Of a stretch of 10,288 nucleotides of DNA, positions 1-5,793 are shown one piece after another. The stretch covers positions 1-10,288 of the forward strand of contig JAGOGU010000040.1 in the NCBI GenBank assembly GCA_017996515.1. Direction: 5' to 3'. This DNA is from Allobrachymonas sp. (GTDB lineage: Bacteria > Pseudomonadota > Gammaproteobacteria > Burkholderiales > Burkholderiaceae_C). The translations under genes and the position numbers were made by a program. Below the pieces are notes generated by a model. It made no database searches. It had not been told where the DNA came from and saw only the letters and a program-made list of their open reading frames with translations. Each line of letters begins with the position of its first letter. Position 1 is the first letter of the stretch.

Positions 1-394
1 CGGCAGCCTCGAAGGTCCCCAGCACGCCTTTTTGCGGCGCAGCTTCAAAAATTTCGGTGCCGTGCACGGCCAGCAGCGCCTTGTTGGCCGTCACCACGTG
101 CGTGCCATTTTCAATGGCGTTGAGCACCAGGTCTTTGGCAACGGTGTAGCCGCCAATCAGCTCGACCACCACATCCACATCGGGGCGGGCAACGGCGGCA
201 AAGGCATCGTCCACCACCTCAGCACCGTCACCCACAATGCTGCGGGCGTGGTTCACATTGCGGTCTGCCACCACGGTAATTTCAATGCCGCGTCCCGTGC
301 GCGCCTTGATCTCGGCCTGGTTGCGTTGCAAGACTTTGAATACACCGCTGCCAACAGTGCCAATACCCACCAGGGCGACTTTGAAAGGTTTCAT
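1..394 (-). CDS. hom: Homoserine dehydrogenase, N-terminal part (cut by window edge)
   Basis: Homoserine dehydrogenase reduces aspartate semialdehyde to homoserine with NAD(P)H, the branch point to threonine and methionine; it is cytoplasmic. The 131 complete codons seen here begin MKPFKVALVGIGTVGSG, a Rossmann fold with the dinucleotide motif GIGTVG at residues 10-15. They continue through ELIGGYTVAKDLVLNAIENG and VVTANKALLAVHGTEIF, both hallmarks of the family's NAD-binding domain. The catalytic domain, and any C-terminal ACT domain, lie beyond the left edge. The ATG at 394 has a GGAAG ribosome site (402-406) seven bases upstream. The start overlaps the stop of the upstream 142-residue gene as ATGA, so translation is probably coupled. 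In related genomes threonine synthase usually follows; that cannot be seen here. The family call is nearly certain. Confidence 0.96.
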   Translation of the reverse strand, partial: MKPFKVALVGIGTVGSGVFKVLQRNQAEIKARTGRGIEITVVADRNVNHARSIVGDGAEVVDDAFAAVARPDVDVVVELIGGYTVAKDLVLNAIENGTHVVTANKALLAVHGTEIFEAAPQKGVLGTFEAA

Positions 395-819
395 GCTTTA
401 ACTTCCGTAGGTTCTGAATGATGAGTTGGGGAAATGTCTTTCCCCTTGGTTAACACGTTAACGATGGATAAACTCGTTTCTTTGAATAGGGCGGGGGCAT
501 TGCTGAGGTAGCGGAACCAGAAATATTTGCCCTCACGGTTTTGCAGAATCACCACCCATTCGTAGTGGTCGTTCGATTCCTTGAAAACCGTTTCTTCTTC
601 CCATACTTTGTTCGCACCATCCAGCAGCAGGCTTTCGCCCAGCTGTTCTTTGTACATGGCGGCCAGTTTGGCTTCGGCCAAGGCTCGATGCCGTTGTTTG
701 AGTTCTTCCTCAAGGTGAGGGTTGCGAAGCCGCTGCCACCAGCCCATGAACGCTGGGTATGCAATCGCTCCTCCAATGAGCAGATGCAAGATAGGAAGCA
801 GCCAATCCAAATATTTCAT
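391..819 (-). CDS. Unrecognised 142-residue protein with N-terminal membrane segment
   Basis: I do not recognise this protein. Residues 5-28 (DWLLPILHLLIGGAIAYPAF and on) form one hydrophobic segment, likely a membrane anchor or uncleaved signal. Next comes a charged helical stretch at about 31-62 (RNPHLEEELKQRHRALAEAK), which could be a short coiled coil. Residues 72-112 are aromatic and probably beta-rich (VWEEETVFKES, HYEWVVILQNREGKYFWFRY), and the tail from about 125 is polar. There are no cysteines and no catalytic motif I can name. The ATG at 819 lies 18 bases downstream of the alaA stop and has no clear ribosome site, which suggests reinitiation. Its TGA overlaps the hom ATG. The position implies co-expression with alaA and hom, but gives no function. 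Its DNA looks less GC-rich than its neighbours by eye. That it is a real gene is likely from the tight packing and protein-like composition. Confidence 0.8.
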   Translation of the reverse strand: MKYLDWLLPILHLLIGGAIAYPAFMGWWQRLRNPHLEEELKQRHRALAEAKLAAMYKEQLGESLLLDGANKVWEEETVFKESNDHYEWVVILQNREGKYFWFRYLSNAPALFKETSLSIVNVLTKGKDISPTHHSEPTEVKA

Positions 820-837
820 GCAGCCATGCCGTGCAGT

Positions 838-2070
838 TTATGCGGCTGTGCCGTGCTGCTTGCGCCAGTTGGCCAAAAAGTCAGCCAGCCGGTTGATGGC
901 CTCGCGCAATTCATCTTCGTGCGGCAAAAACACGATGCGGAAGTGCTGGTTGTCTGGGTAATTGAAGCCAGAACCCTGTACCAGCATCACGCGGGTGGCG
1001 CGCAGCACATCCAGAAAGAACTGGCGGTCGTCTTTGATGGGATATACCTCGGGGTCCAGTCGCGGGAACATATACAGCGCCGCTTGCGGCTTGACGCAAG
1101 TTACCCCCGGAATGGCCGTGACCAATTCATAAGCCAAATCGCGCTGGCGGCGCAAACGCCCGCCTTCTGCGATCAGTTCGTTGATGCTTTGGTAGCCGCC
1201 CAACGCCGTTTGTACCGCCCATTGGCCGGGCACATTGGCGCACAGCCGCATATTGGCCAGCATGTCCAGCCCTTCAATATAGTCGCGTGCGCTGCTCTTG
1301 TCGCCCGATACCACCATCCAGCCCGCACGGTAGCCGCAGGATCGGTACGATTTGGAGAGCGAATTGAACGTGAGCGTCAGCACATCGGTGGATAGCGACG
1401 CCATTGCCGTGTGACGCGCATCTTCGTACAGAATCTTGTCGTACACCTCATCAGACAGTAACACCAGTCCGTGCTCTCTGGCCAGTTCGATAATGCCCAG
1501 CAGCAACTCGTCGCTATACAGCGCACCCGTAGGGTTGTTGGGGTTGATGACCACAATGCCTTTGGTGCGCGGCGTGATCTTGCTGCGAATGTCTTGCAGA
1601 TCGGGCATCCAGCCATTGGTTTCATCACACAGGTAATGCACCGGCGTGCCGCCAGAAAGCGAGGTGGCAGCCGTCCACAAAGGGTAGTCGGGCGCGGGCA
1701 ACAGCAATTCATCGCCTTCATCCAACAGAGCATTCAGTGCCATCACAATCAGGTCGCTGGCGCCATTGCCCAAATAAATGTCTTCCAGCGTAACCCCTTT
1801 AACGCCTTGCTGCTGGGTGTAATGCATGACCGCTTTGCGTGCGGCAAAAATGCCTTTGCTGTCAGAGTACCCTGCTGAATCGGGCAGGTTGCGAATCATG
1901 TCCTGCTGGATTTCTTCAGGCGCATCAAAGCCAAATGGTGCTAGGTTGCCGATGTTGAGCTTGATGATTTTTTGCCCTTCTTCCTCCATCTGGCGCGCCG
2001 CGTCCATGATCGGCCCCCGAATGTCGTACAGCACGTTATCCAGTTTGGTCGATTTGCGGGTGATTTTCAC
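838..2070 (-). CDS. alaA: Alanine/glutamate-pyruvate aminotransferase AlaA
   Basis: This is a class I/II PLP-dependent aminotransferase of the AlaA type, which makes alanine from pyruvate and glutamate in the cytoplasm. The 410 residues align along their length with E. coli AlaA (405). Shared marks are YDIRGP, KLNIGN, DYPLWTAATSLSGG, INPNNPTGA (about 176-184), the cofactor-contacting SDEVYDKI (about 206-213), and SLSKSYRSCGYRAGW with the PLP lysine at 240, the same number as in E. coli. I chose the GTG at 2070 because TGGAG lies five bases upstream and the numbering then matches the E. coli enzyme. The frame stays open to a TTG-free ATG at 2133 and another ATG at 2100, but neither has a ribosome site. 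It is the first gene of the minus-strand group leading to hom, and divergent from the Mth938 gene. Confidence 0.93.
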   Translation of the reverse strand: MKITRKSTKLDNVLYDIRGPIMDAARQMEEEGQKIIKLNIGNLAPFGFDAPEEIQQDMIRNLPDSAGYSDSKGIFAARKAVMHYTQQQGVKGVTLEDIYLGNGASDLIVMALNALLDEGDELLLPAPDYPLWTAATSLSGGTPVHYLCDETNGWMPDLQDIRSKITPRTKGIVVINPNNPTGALYSDELLLGIIELAREHGLVLLSDEVYDKILYEDARHTAMASLSTDVLTLTFNSLSKSYRSCGYRAGWMVVSGDKSSARDYIEGLDMLANMRLCANVPGQWAVQTALGGYQSINELIAEGGRLRRQRDLAYELVTAIPGVTCVKPQAALYMFPRLDPEVYPIKDDRQFFLDVLRATRVMLVQGSGFNYPDNQHFRIVFLPHEDELREAINRLADFLANWRKQHGTAA

Positions 2071-2150
2071 GATGGCTCCAGAAATAAGAGGGCGAAGCAT
2101 ACAATTTGACCATATTTTGTCCCGCTGGATCACGATTTTTCACGCTTGCC
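2071..2150. promoter_or_regulatory. Divergent intergenic region alaA / Mth938-domain gene
   Basis: This 80-base gap must carry, or sit just beside, the promoters for the minus-strand alaA group and for the plus-strand Mth938-domain gene. On the plus strand TTGACC (2106-2111) resembles a -35 box, but no good -10 lies at the right distance. No convincing -10/-35 pair was found on the minus strand either. The assignment rests on gene orientation only. Confidence 0.4.
2076..2080 (-). promoter_or_regulatory. Ribosome binding site of alaA (supports GTG start)
   Basis: TGGAG on the minus strand ends five bases before the GTG at 2070. The in-frame ATG codons at 2100 and 2133 have no comparable purine-rich stretch, so this site decides the start of alaA. 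Confidence 0.7.
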
Positions 2151-2546
2151 ATGCAATTTGACGCCGAACTCCCTTTCGCCCATGCCATTACTGCTTACGG
2201 AGCCGAGGGTATCGCCATACAGGGCCAATGGTATCGGCAGGGAGTGATCGTAGGGGCTGATGGCTTGGTGCTGACATGGCCTGTGCAGCTGCAAAACGGG
2301 CAATTTACTGCGGCTGACCTGAGTTTGGTGCTGGAGCAAACCACGTACTCGCATGTCAAGTCCTATGAGTTGGTTATTGTTGGCACGGGCAAGCGCCAGA
2401 TTTTTTTGCCGCCGGACTTGTTGCGGCCTTTTATAGAAAGCGGTTTGCCAGTGGAGTGCATGAACACGCCTGCCGCCTGCCGCACCTATAACATTGTCGC
2501 TACTGAAGGGCGCAGGGTGCTGGCGGCATTGTATCCAGAGGTGTGA
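2151..2546 (+). CDS. Mth938-like domain protein (DUF498/DUF598 family)
   Basis: This is a 131-residue cytoplasmic protein of the Mth938 family, named after an archaeal structure; the mitochondrial complex I assembly factor NDUFAF3 belongs to it. No enzymatic role is established in bacteria. The family signature is clear: ITAYGAEGIAIQGQWYRQGV near the N-terminus, ELVIVGTGKRQIFLPPDLL in the middle (about 68-86), then GLPVECMNTPAACRTYNIVATEGRRVLAALYP at the end. The ATG at 2151 gives the usual family start (MQFDAELP); the frame extends up to a TTG at 2106, which would add 15 non-conserved residues. No Shine-Dalgarno is visible before 2151. In Burkholderiales this gene commonly sits between alaA and a bcp/prxQ gene, as here. 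The family is certain; the function is not known. Confidence 0.9.
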   Translation: MQFDAELPFAHAITAYGAEGIAIQGQWYRQGVIVGADGLVLTWPVQLQNGQFTAADLSLVLEQTTYSHVKSYELVIVGTGKRQIFLPPDLLRPFIESGLPVECMNTPAACRTYNIVATEGRRVLAALYPEV

Positions 2547-2551
2547 TTTTT

Positions 2552-2582
2552 ATGCCTGTATGTCTGCTTGCATGCCTGTATG
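2552..2582 (+). repeat. Two direct copies of ATGCCTGTATG, 20 bases apart
   Basis: The 11-base word ATGCCTGTATG occurs at 2552-2562 and again at 2572-2582, a 20-base period or about two helical turns. It lies just after the Mth938 gene and about 170 bases before bcp. It could be a paired regulator site or chance; no known operator is recognised. Confidence 0.45.
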
Positions 2583-2635
2583 CGATAGATGGTGGGCATG
2601 GCATAGTGCAAAAGATCAATACTTTAGTTTTTTGT

Positions 2636-2690
2636 TTTACAAATTTTATTAAAAAATGCATATTATGGTTATATTGTAAAATATAGTGCC
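2636..2690 (+). promoter_or_regulatory. AT-rich probable promoter region of bcp
   Basis: This AT-rich stretch stands out from the GC-rich surroundings and lies 60-115 bases before the bcp ATG. TTTACA (2636-2641) is close to a -35 box and TATTAT (2661-2666) is close to a -10 box, but they are 19 bases apart. TAAAAT (2677-2682) and TATAGT (2682-2687) are alternative -10 boxes. Which one is used cannot be decided by eye. No OxyR-like site was recognised. Confidence 0.45.
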
Positions 2691-2752
2691 TTTCGCGTGC
2701 AACAGGTTCACGCAACACCGTTCAGCAATTACACAATCCAGAGAACATCACC

Positions 2753-3250
2753 ATGGCGCTAGTTGTAGACAAATTGATCCCAGAGTTTGAAGCAGAAGCC
2801 ACTGGCGGTATCAAGGTCAGCAACACCACGCATCTGGACCAGATGCTTGTGCTTTTCTTCTACCCCAAAGACAACACCCCCGGCTGCACAACCGAGGCGC
2901 TGCAATTCCGCGACAAATACAAAGATTTTGTCAAGGCGGGTGCGGTAGTTTATGGTGTTTCGCGCGACAACATGGCGTCGCATGACGCCTTCAAGGAAAA
3001 ACTCGATCTGCCTTACGAGCTGATTGCCGACACCGAAGAAAAAATGTGCCACATGTTTGGCGTCGTCAAAAACAAGATCATGTACGGCAAAAAAGTCAAA
3101 GGCATCTCACGCAGCACTTTCCTCGTCGGTCCTGATGGCGTGTTGCGTAAAGAATGGCGCGGCGTCAAGGTCGAAAACCATGTGGCCGAGGTACTCAAGG
3201 CCGTCAAGGCGCTCAAAAAAGCCGGTACAGCCGAATCCAACGCTAAATAA
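2753..3250 (+). CDS. bcp: Peroxiredoxin of the Bcp/PrxQ family
   Basis: Thiol peroxidase that reduces hydrogen peroxide and organic hydroperoxides in the cytoplasm, normally recharged by thioredoxin. It has 165 residues (E. coli Bcp has 156). The active site is FFYPKDNTPGCTTEAL with the peroxidatic cysteine at 45, together with the family marks VVYGVSRD, SHDAFKEKLDLPYELIAD, RSTFLVGPDG and the conserved arginine of that strand. The second cysteine found five residues later in E. coli Bcp is Leu50 here. The alternative helix-3 position of other PrxQ proteins holds Lys81. The only other cysteine is Cys99 (EEKMCHMFG), so this is either a 1-Cys type or uses an unusual partner. The ATG at 2753 has a GAGA ribosome site eight bases upstream. 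The gene stands alone, followed by a terminator at 3382-3406. Confidence 0.94.
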   Translation: MALVVDKLIPEFEAEATGGIKVSNTTHLDQMLVLFFYPKDNTPGCTTEALQFRDKYKDFVKAGAVVYGVSRDNMASHDAFKEKLDLPYELIADTEEKMCHMFGVVKNKIMYGKKVKGISRSTFLVGPDGVLRKEWRGVKVENHVAEVLKAVKALKKAGTAESNAK

Positions 3251-3266
3251 ACGAAAAAACGCGCAC

Positions 3267-3287
3267 CTTGCGCTCAGAGAGCGCAAG
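3267..3287. repeat. Perfect 9-bp inverted repeat after bcp
   Basis: CTTGCGCTC, a three-base loop AGA, then GAGCGCAAG: a perfect hairpin 17 bases after the bcp stop. On the plus strand no T-run follows, so it is not a terminator there. On the minus strand a run of six T (3254-3259) follows seven bases after the stem, so it might act as a weak back-up terminator behind the tRNA gene, or as an mRNA-stabilising 3' end structure for bcp. Confidence 0.55.
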
Positions 3288-3381
3288 TCTAAGTCGCGCA
3301 AAAGAGATGTCCCTTTTTTCCGATAAGCAGAAGGAAGGGGAATGCCCCTCAAGATCTTGAATCAGTGAGATCCGGAAATGC

Positions 3382-3406
3382 AAAACGCCCCGTAAGGGGC
3401 GTTTTT
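3382..3406. terminator. Bidirectional intrinsic terminator between bcp and tRNA-Ser
   Basis: The stem AAAACGCCCC pairs with GGGGCGTTTT around a GTAA loop. Five T follow on the plus strand and four T on the minus strand. It can end bcp transcripts from the left and tRNA-Ser transcripts from the right, the usual arrangement for converging units. Confidence 0.9.
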
Positions 3407-3412
3407 GCTGTA

Positions 3413-3505
3413 TGGCGGAGACGAAGGGATTCGAACCCTTGATGCAGCTCATCACCGCATACTCCCTTAGCAGGGGAGCACCTTCGGCCTCTCGGTCACG
3501 TCTCC
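3413..3505 (-). tRNA. tRNA-Ser, anticodon GCT
   Basis: Class II tRNA of 93 bases including an encoded CCA (3413-3415). The acceptor arms GGAGACG (3505-3499) and CGTCTCC (3423-3417) pair fully, with discriminator G at 3416, as expected for serine. The anticodon stem CTCCC/GGGAG holds the loop CTGCTAA with anticodon GCT (3471-3469), reading AGC and AGT. A long variable arm forms a six-pair stem (ATGCGG with GCTGCAT, one G-T pair), and the T loop reads GGTTCGAATCC. It is followed by the terminator at 3382-3406. There is no integrase or duplicated tRNA end nearby, so no sign of element insertion. Confidence 0.98.
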
Positions 3506-3516
3506 AGAAAAACGCA

Positions 3517-3522
3517 ATTATA
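3517..3522 (-). promoter_or_regulatory. Consensus -10 box of tRNA-Ser
   Basis: A perfect TATAAT on the minus strand lies 12 bases before the mature 5' end of the tRNA, leaving a leader of a few bases. No good -35 box is seen 16-18 bases further up. The tRNA may also receive read-through from tilS, as no clear terminator separates them. Confidence 0.65.
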
Positions 3523-3598
3523 GTGCAAGCCAAGCCCTTGTTGCGGATGAGATGGCAATATGAATGAATTGTTGTGTGGTAAATGCTTTACGGCGGTT

Positions 3599-4663
3599 TT
3601 ATTGCACATGCCATTGCAGCACGGAGCCGTTGCGCACCACGTAGCCTTTGCCAACTTTGATGTGGATGTGGTGTCCGCGTGTTTGGCAGGCGGCGATGAC
3701 TTGCAGCAGAGCCAGTATCTGGCTTTCGCTGCCAATAGCACCGTACTCGGTTTTGAGCCAATGGCGCAGGGCGTTGGCTTGGCGTTGGGGCGAGAGTGTT
3801 TGCAGCCGAGCGATGTGGGGTGGTTGGCCCACTTGCTGCAGATCAAGTTCTGCCAGTTCTTGCAACAAGGTATCTGCCTGTGCCGCCAACCTGGCGCTGC
3901 GGACAAGGCTGGCGCGAAAGCCGGGCAGATGCTGCTCCAGCACGGGCAGTACGGTGTGTCGCAGGCGGTTGCGGGTAAAGCGTTGGTCGGTGTTGCTGGG
4001 ATCTTCTATCCACGGCACCTGATGGGTGTTGAGCCAGTTTTTGAGGGTGCCCGGTTCCAGCGCCAACAGGGGCCTGGCAAAGCACATGCCGTGGCGTTGA
4101 ATGTGAGCGGGCATGCCCGCCAGCCCGGCTACGCCTGCGCCGCGGCTCAAGGCCAGCAAGACGCTTTCGGCCTGATCGTCTGCATGCTGGCCCAGCAATA
4201 CCATGTTGGCGCCTGCGGTGTGGGCGGCTTGTGCCAGGGCGCGGTAGCGTCCTTCGCGGGCGCGGGCTTCGATACTGTCGCCCGCTTGCAGCTGGATGTC
4301 GATATGCAGGGGCACATGGCGCAGCATGCAGGGCAGGGCGGCGGCGGGTTGTTGCAGCGCCGCGCAAAGTGCTGCGCAATGTTCGGCAAAGCGGTCTGCA
4401 CAGGCTTGCAGCCCGTGATGGACGTGCAAGGCGGTGATGGTGTGTGGCCGGTCAGCCGAGAGGGAGGGCGTTGCCGTTGGGCGGCATAGGCGCACAGCGC
4501 CGAGCATCAGGGCGGTGGAGTCTGCGCCGCCGCTGAAGGCAATGGCGACATGGCGTGGTCGGGGCTGGGGCAGGTTGTGCCACCATTGCTGCAAGGCTGC
4601 ATCCACAGCCGATTCGGGCCATTGACCAACATCCAGCAAGGATGCAAAGCGGTTGCCTGACAT
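3599..4663 (-). CDS. tilS: tRNA(Ile)-lysidine synthetase, short form
   Basis: TilS uses ATP and lysine to change cytidine 34 of tRNA-Ile(CAU) to lysidine, so that it reads AUA and is charged with isoleucine. The N-type ATP pyrophosphatase domain is clear: SGGADS at 44-49, ALHVHHGLQ at 78-86, LLGQHADDQAES at 156-167, and WIEDPSNTDQRFTRNRLRH at 218-236. A helical substrate-binding domain follows to about 330, and the protein ends at 354. E. coli TilS has 432 residues, so the second C-terminal domain is absent. I chose the ATG at 4663: upstream in-frame sequence overlaps accA and is arginine-rich shadow. No strong ribosome site is visible. The gene starts 50 bases after accA on the same strand, so co-transcription is likely. 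Confidence 0.93.
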   Translation of the reverse strand: MSGNRFASLLDVGQWPESAVDAALQQWWHNLPQPRPRHVAIAFSGGADSTALMLGAVRLCRPTATPSLSADRPHTITALHVHHGLQACADRFAEHCAALCAALQQPAAALPCMLRHVPLHIDIQLQAGDSIEARAREGRYRALAQAAHTAGANMVLLGQHADDQAESVLLALSRGAGVAGLAGMPAHIQRHGMCFARPLLALEPGTLKNWLNTHQVPWIEDPSNTDQRFTRNRLRHTVLPVLEQHLPGFRASLVRSARLAAQADTLLQELAELDLQQVGQPPHIARLQTLSPQRQANALRHWLKTEYGAIGSESQILALLQVIAACQTRGHHIHIKVGKGYVVRNGSVLQWHVQ

Positions 4664-4713
4664 GGCTGTGTGGGTAGAAGCGCTTGATTGCGCCAAACAA
4701 AACGCGCCGCGCT

Positions 4714-5691
4714 TTACTCTTCGGTGGTGCGTGTGTCGTTGAAGCGGCCGTAGCTTTGCAGGCGTTCGTAGCGGCGATCCAGCAGCTCTTTGGGTTTGAG
4801 GTCGGCAATTTGGCGCAGAGCCTCGCCCAGCGCGCGTTTGAGTTGCGCGGCCATTTGCTGGTGGTTGGTGTGTGCGCCGCCCACAGGCTCGCTCACGATT
4901 TTGTCTACCAGCCCCAAGGCCTTGAGGCGGTGCGCCGTGATGCCAAGGGCTTCGGCGGCGTCTTGCGCGCGGTCGGCCGTTTTCCACAGAATGGAGGCGC
5001 ATCCTTCGGGCGAGATGACTGAGTACACCGCGTATTGCAGCATCAGCACTTGATCGGCCACGCTGATGGCCAATGCACCGCCCGATCCGCCTTCGCCGAT
5101 GATGGTGGTAATGATGGGCACTTCAAGCTGGGCCATTTCAAAGATGTTGCGGCCAATGGCTTCGCTCTGGTTGCGCTCTTCGGCGTCGATGCCGGGAAAG
5201 GCGCCAGGCGTATCGACAAAAGTGAAAACGGGCAGTTTGAATTTTTCGGCGGTTTTCATCAGCCGCAATGCCTTGCGGTAGCCCTCGGGCTTGCTCATGC
5301 CAAAGTTGCGCAGGGCGCGCATTTTGGTGCTGCGGCCTTTTTGGTGGCCTAGAACCATGCAGGGGGTGCCGTTGAATCGGGCCAAGCCGCCCACGATCGA
5401 GAGATCGTCGGCCATGTGGCGGTCGCCGTGCAGTTCGACAAAATCGGTGAAGATTTCTTCGATGTATTCGAGCGTGTAAGGACGATCGGGGTGCCGGGCA
5501 ATTTTGGTGATTTGCCAGGGAGAAAGCGAGCTGTAAATGTCTTTGGTCAGTTGGAGACTTTTTTTGCTGAGCTGGTCGATTTCGTCCGAAATATCGACGG
5601 CCGATTCGGTTTGCACATAGCGCAACTCTTCGATCTTGTTTTCGAGTTCGGCGATGGGTTGCTCAAAGTCCAGAAAATTCCGTTTACTCAC
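4714..5691 (-). CDS. accA: Acetyl-CoA carboxylase carboxyltransferase subunit alpha
   Basis: AccA pairs with AccD to move the carboxyl group from biotin (on AccB) to acetyl-CoA, giving malonyl-CoA, the first step of fatty-acid synthesis. At 325 residues it matches the family (E. coli 319) from end to end. It has the N-terminal coiled region [19 protein letters not shown], then [52 protein letters not shown] (about 157-167), [12 protein letters not shown] (about 198-209, oxyanion-type glycine loop) and [13 protein letters not shown]. The start is GTG at 5691, supported by AGGAG six bases upstream (5698-5702). It lies 102 bases after cysS on the same strand with no terminator between, and 50 bases before tilS. 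Confidence 0.97.
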   Translation of the reverse strand: MSKRNFLDFEQPIAELENKIEELRYVQTESAVDISDEIDQLSKKSLQLTKDIYSSLSPWQITKIARHPDRPYTLEYIEEIFTDFVELHGDRHMADDLSIVGGLARFNGTPCMVLGHQKGRSTKMRALRNFGMSKPEGYRKALRLMKTAEKFKLPVFTFVDTPGAFPGIDAEERNQSEAIGRNIFEMAQLEVPIITTIIGEGGSGGALAISVADQVLMLQYAVYSVISPEGCASILWKTADRAQDAAEALGITAHRLKALGLVDKIVSEPVGGAHTNHQQMAAQLKRALGEALRQIADLKPKELLDRRYERLQSYGRFNDTRTTEE

Positions 5692-5697
5692 ACTTTG

Positions 5698-5715
5698 CTC
5701 CTGTCTGGGTCAGAC
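5698..5715 (-). promoter_or_regulatory. accA ribosome site with adjoining small hairpin
   Basis: AGGAG (5702-5698) precedes the GTG start at 5691 by six bases. Directly upstream, GTCTG, loop ACC, CAGAC (5715-5703) forms a five-pair hairpin abutting, and by one base overlapping, the purine-rich site. It could tune translation of accA; at five pairs it is weak. A TACAAT box (5725-5720) just upstream may be a -10, but no matching -35 was seen. Confidence 0.5.
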
Positions 5716-5793
5716 GCGTATTGTAAAGAACTGTTCAAAGGCTGCGCGCGGCGGTTGCAAAGTAAATGCTGCAGCCTGGCGTACTACGCCGTT

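Noticed and set aside
541..1395. Plus-strand open frame opposite alaA and the unknown gene
   Set aside because: Antisense to alaA coding sequence and without recognisable domains or ribosome site.
2098..2162. Near-identical 13-base words CATRCAATTTGAC at 2098-2110 and 2150-2162
   Set aside because: The second copy is coding sequence at the start of the Mth938 gene; with one pair only, chance is the simplest reading.
3413..3505. tRNA-Ser as an attachment site of an integrated element
   Set aside because: No integrase, no repeated tRNA 3' end and no atypical genes lie next to it.
3243..3533. Minus-strand open frame running across tRNA-Ser and the terminator
   Set aside because: It covers a certain tRNA gene and a terminator hairpin; such frames across tRNAs are common artefacts.
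3560..4489. Long plus-strand open frame opposite tilS
   Set aside because: Antisense to tilS, which has all its motifs; the translated composition (Gly, Ala, Gln, Cys runs) is shadow-like.
5778..5790. Palindrome GGCGTACTACGCC just after cysS, considered as a terminator
   Set aside because: No T-run follows on the minus strand and the stem is short, so cysS-accA read-through remains likely.
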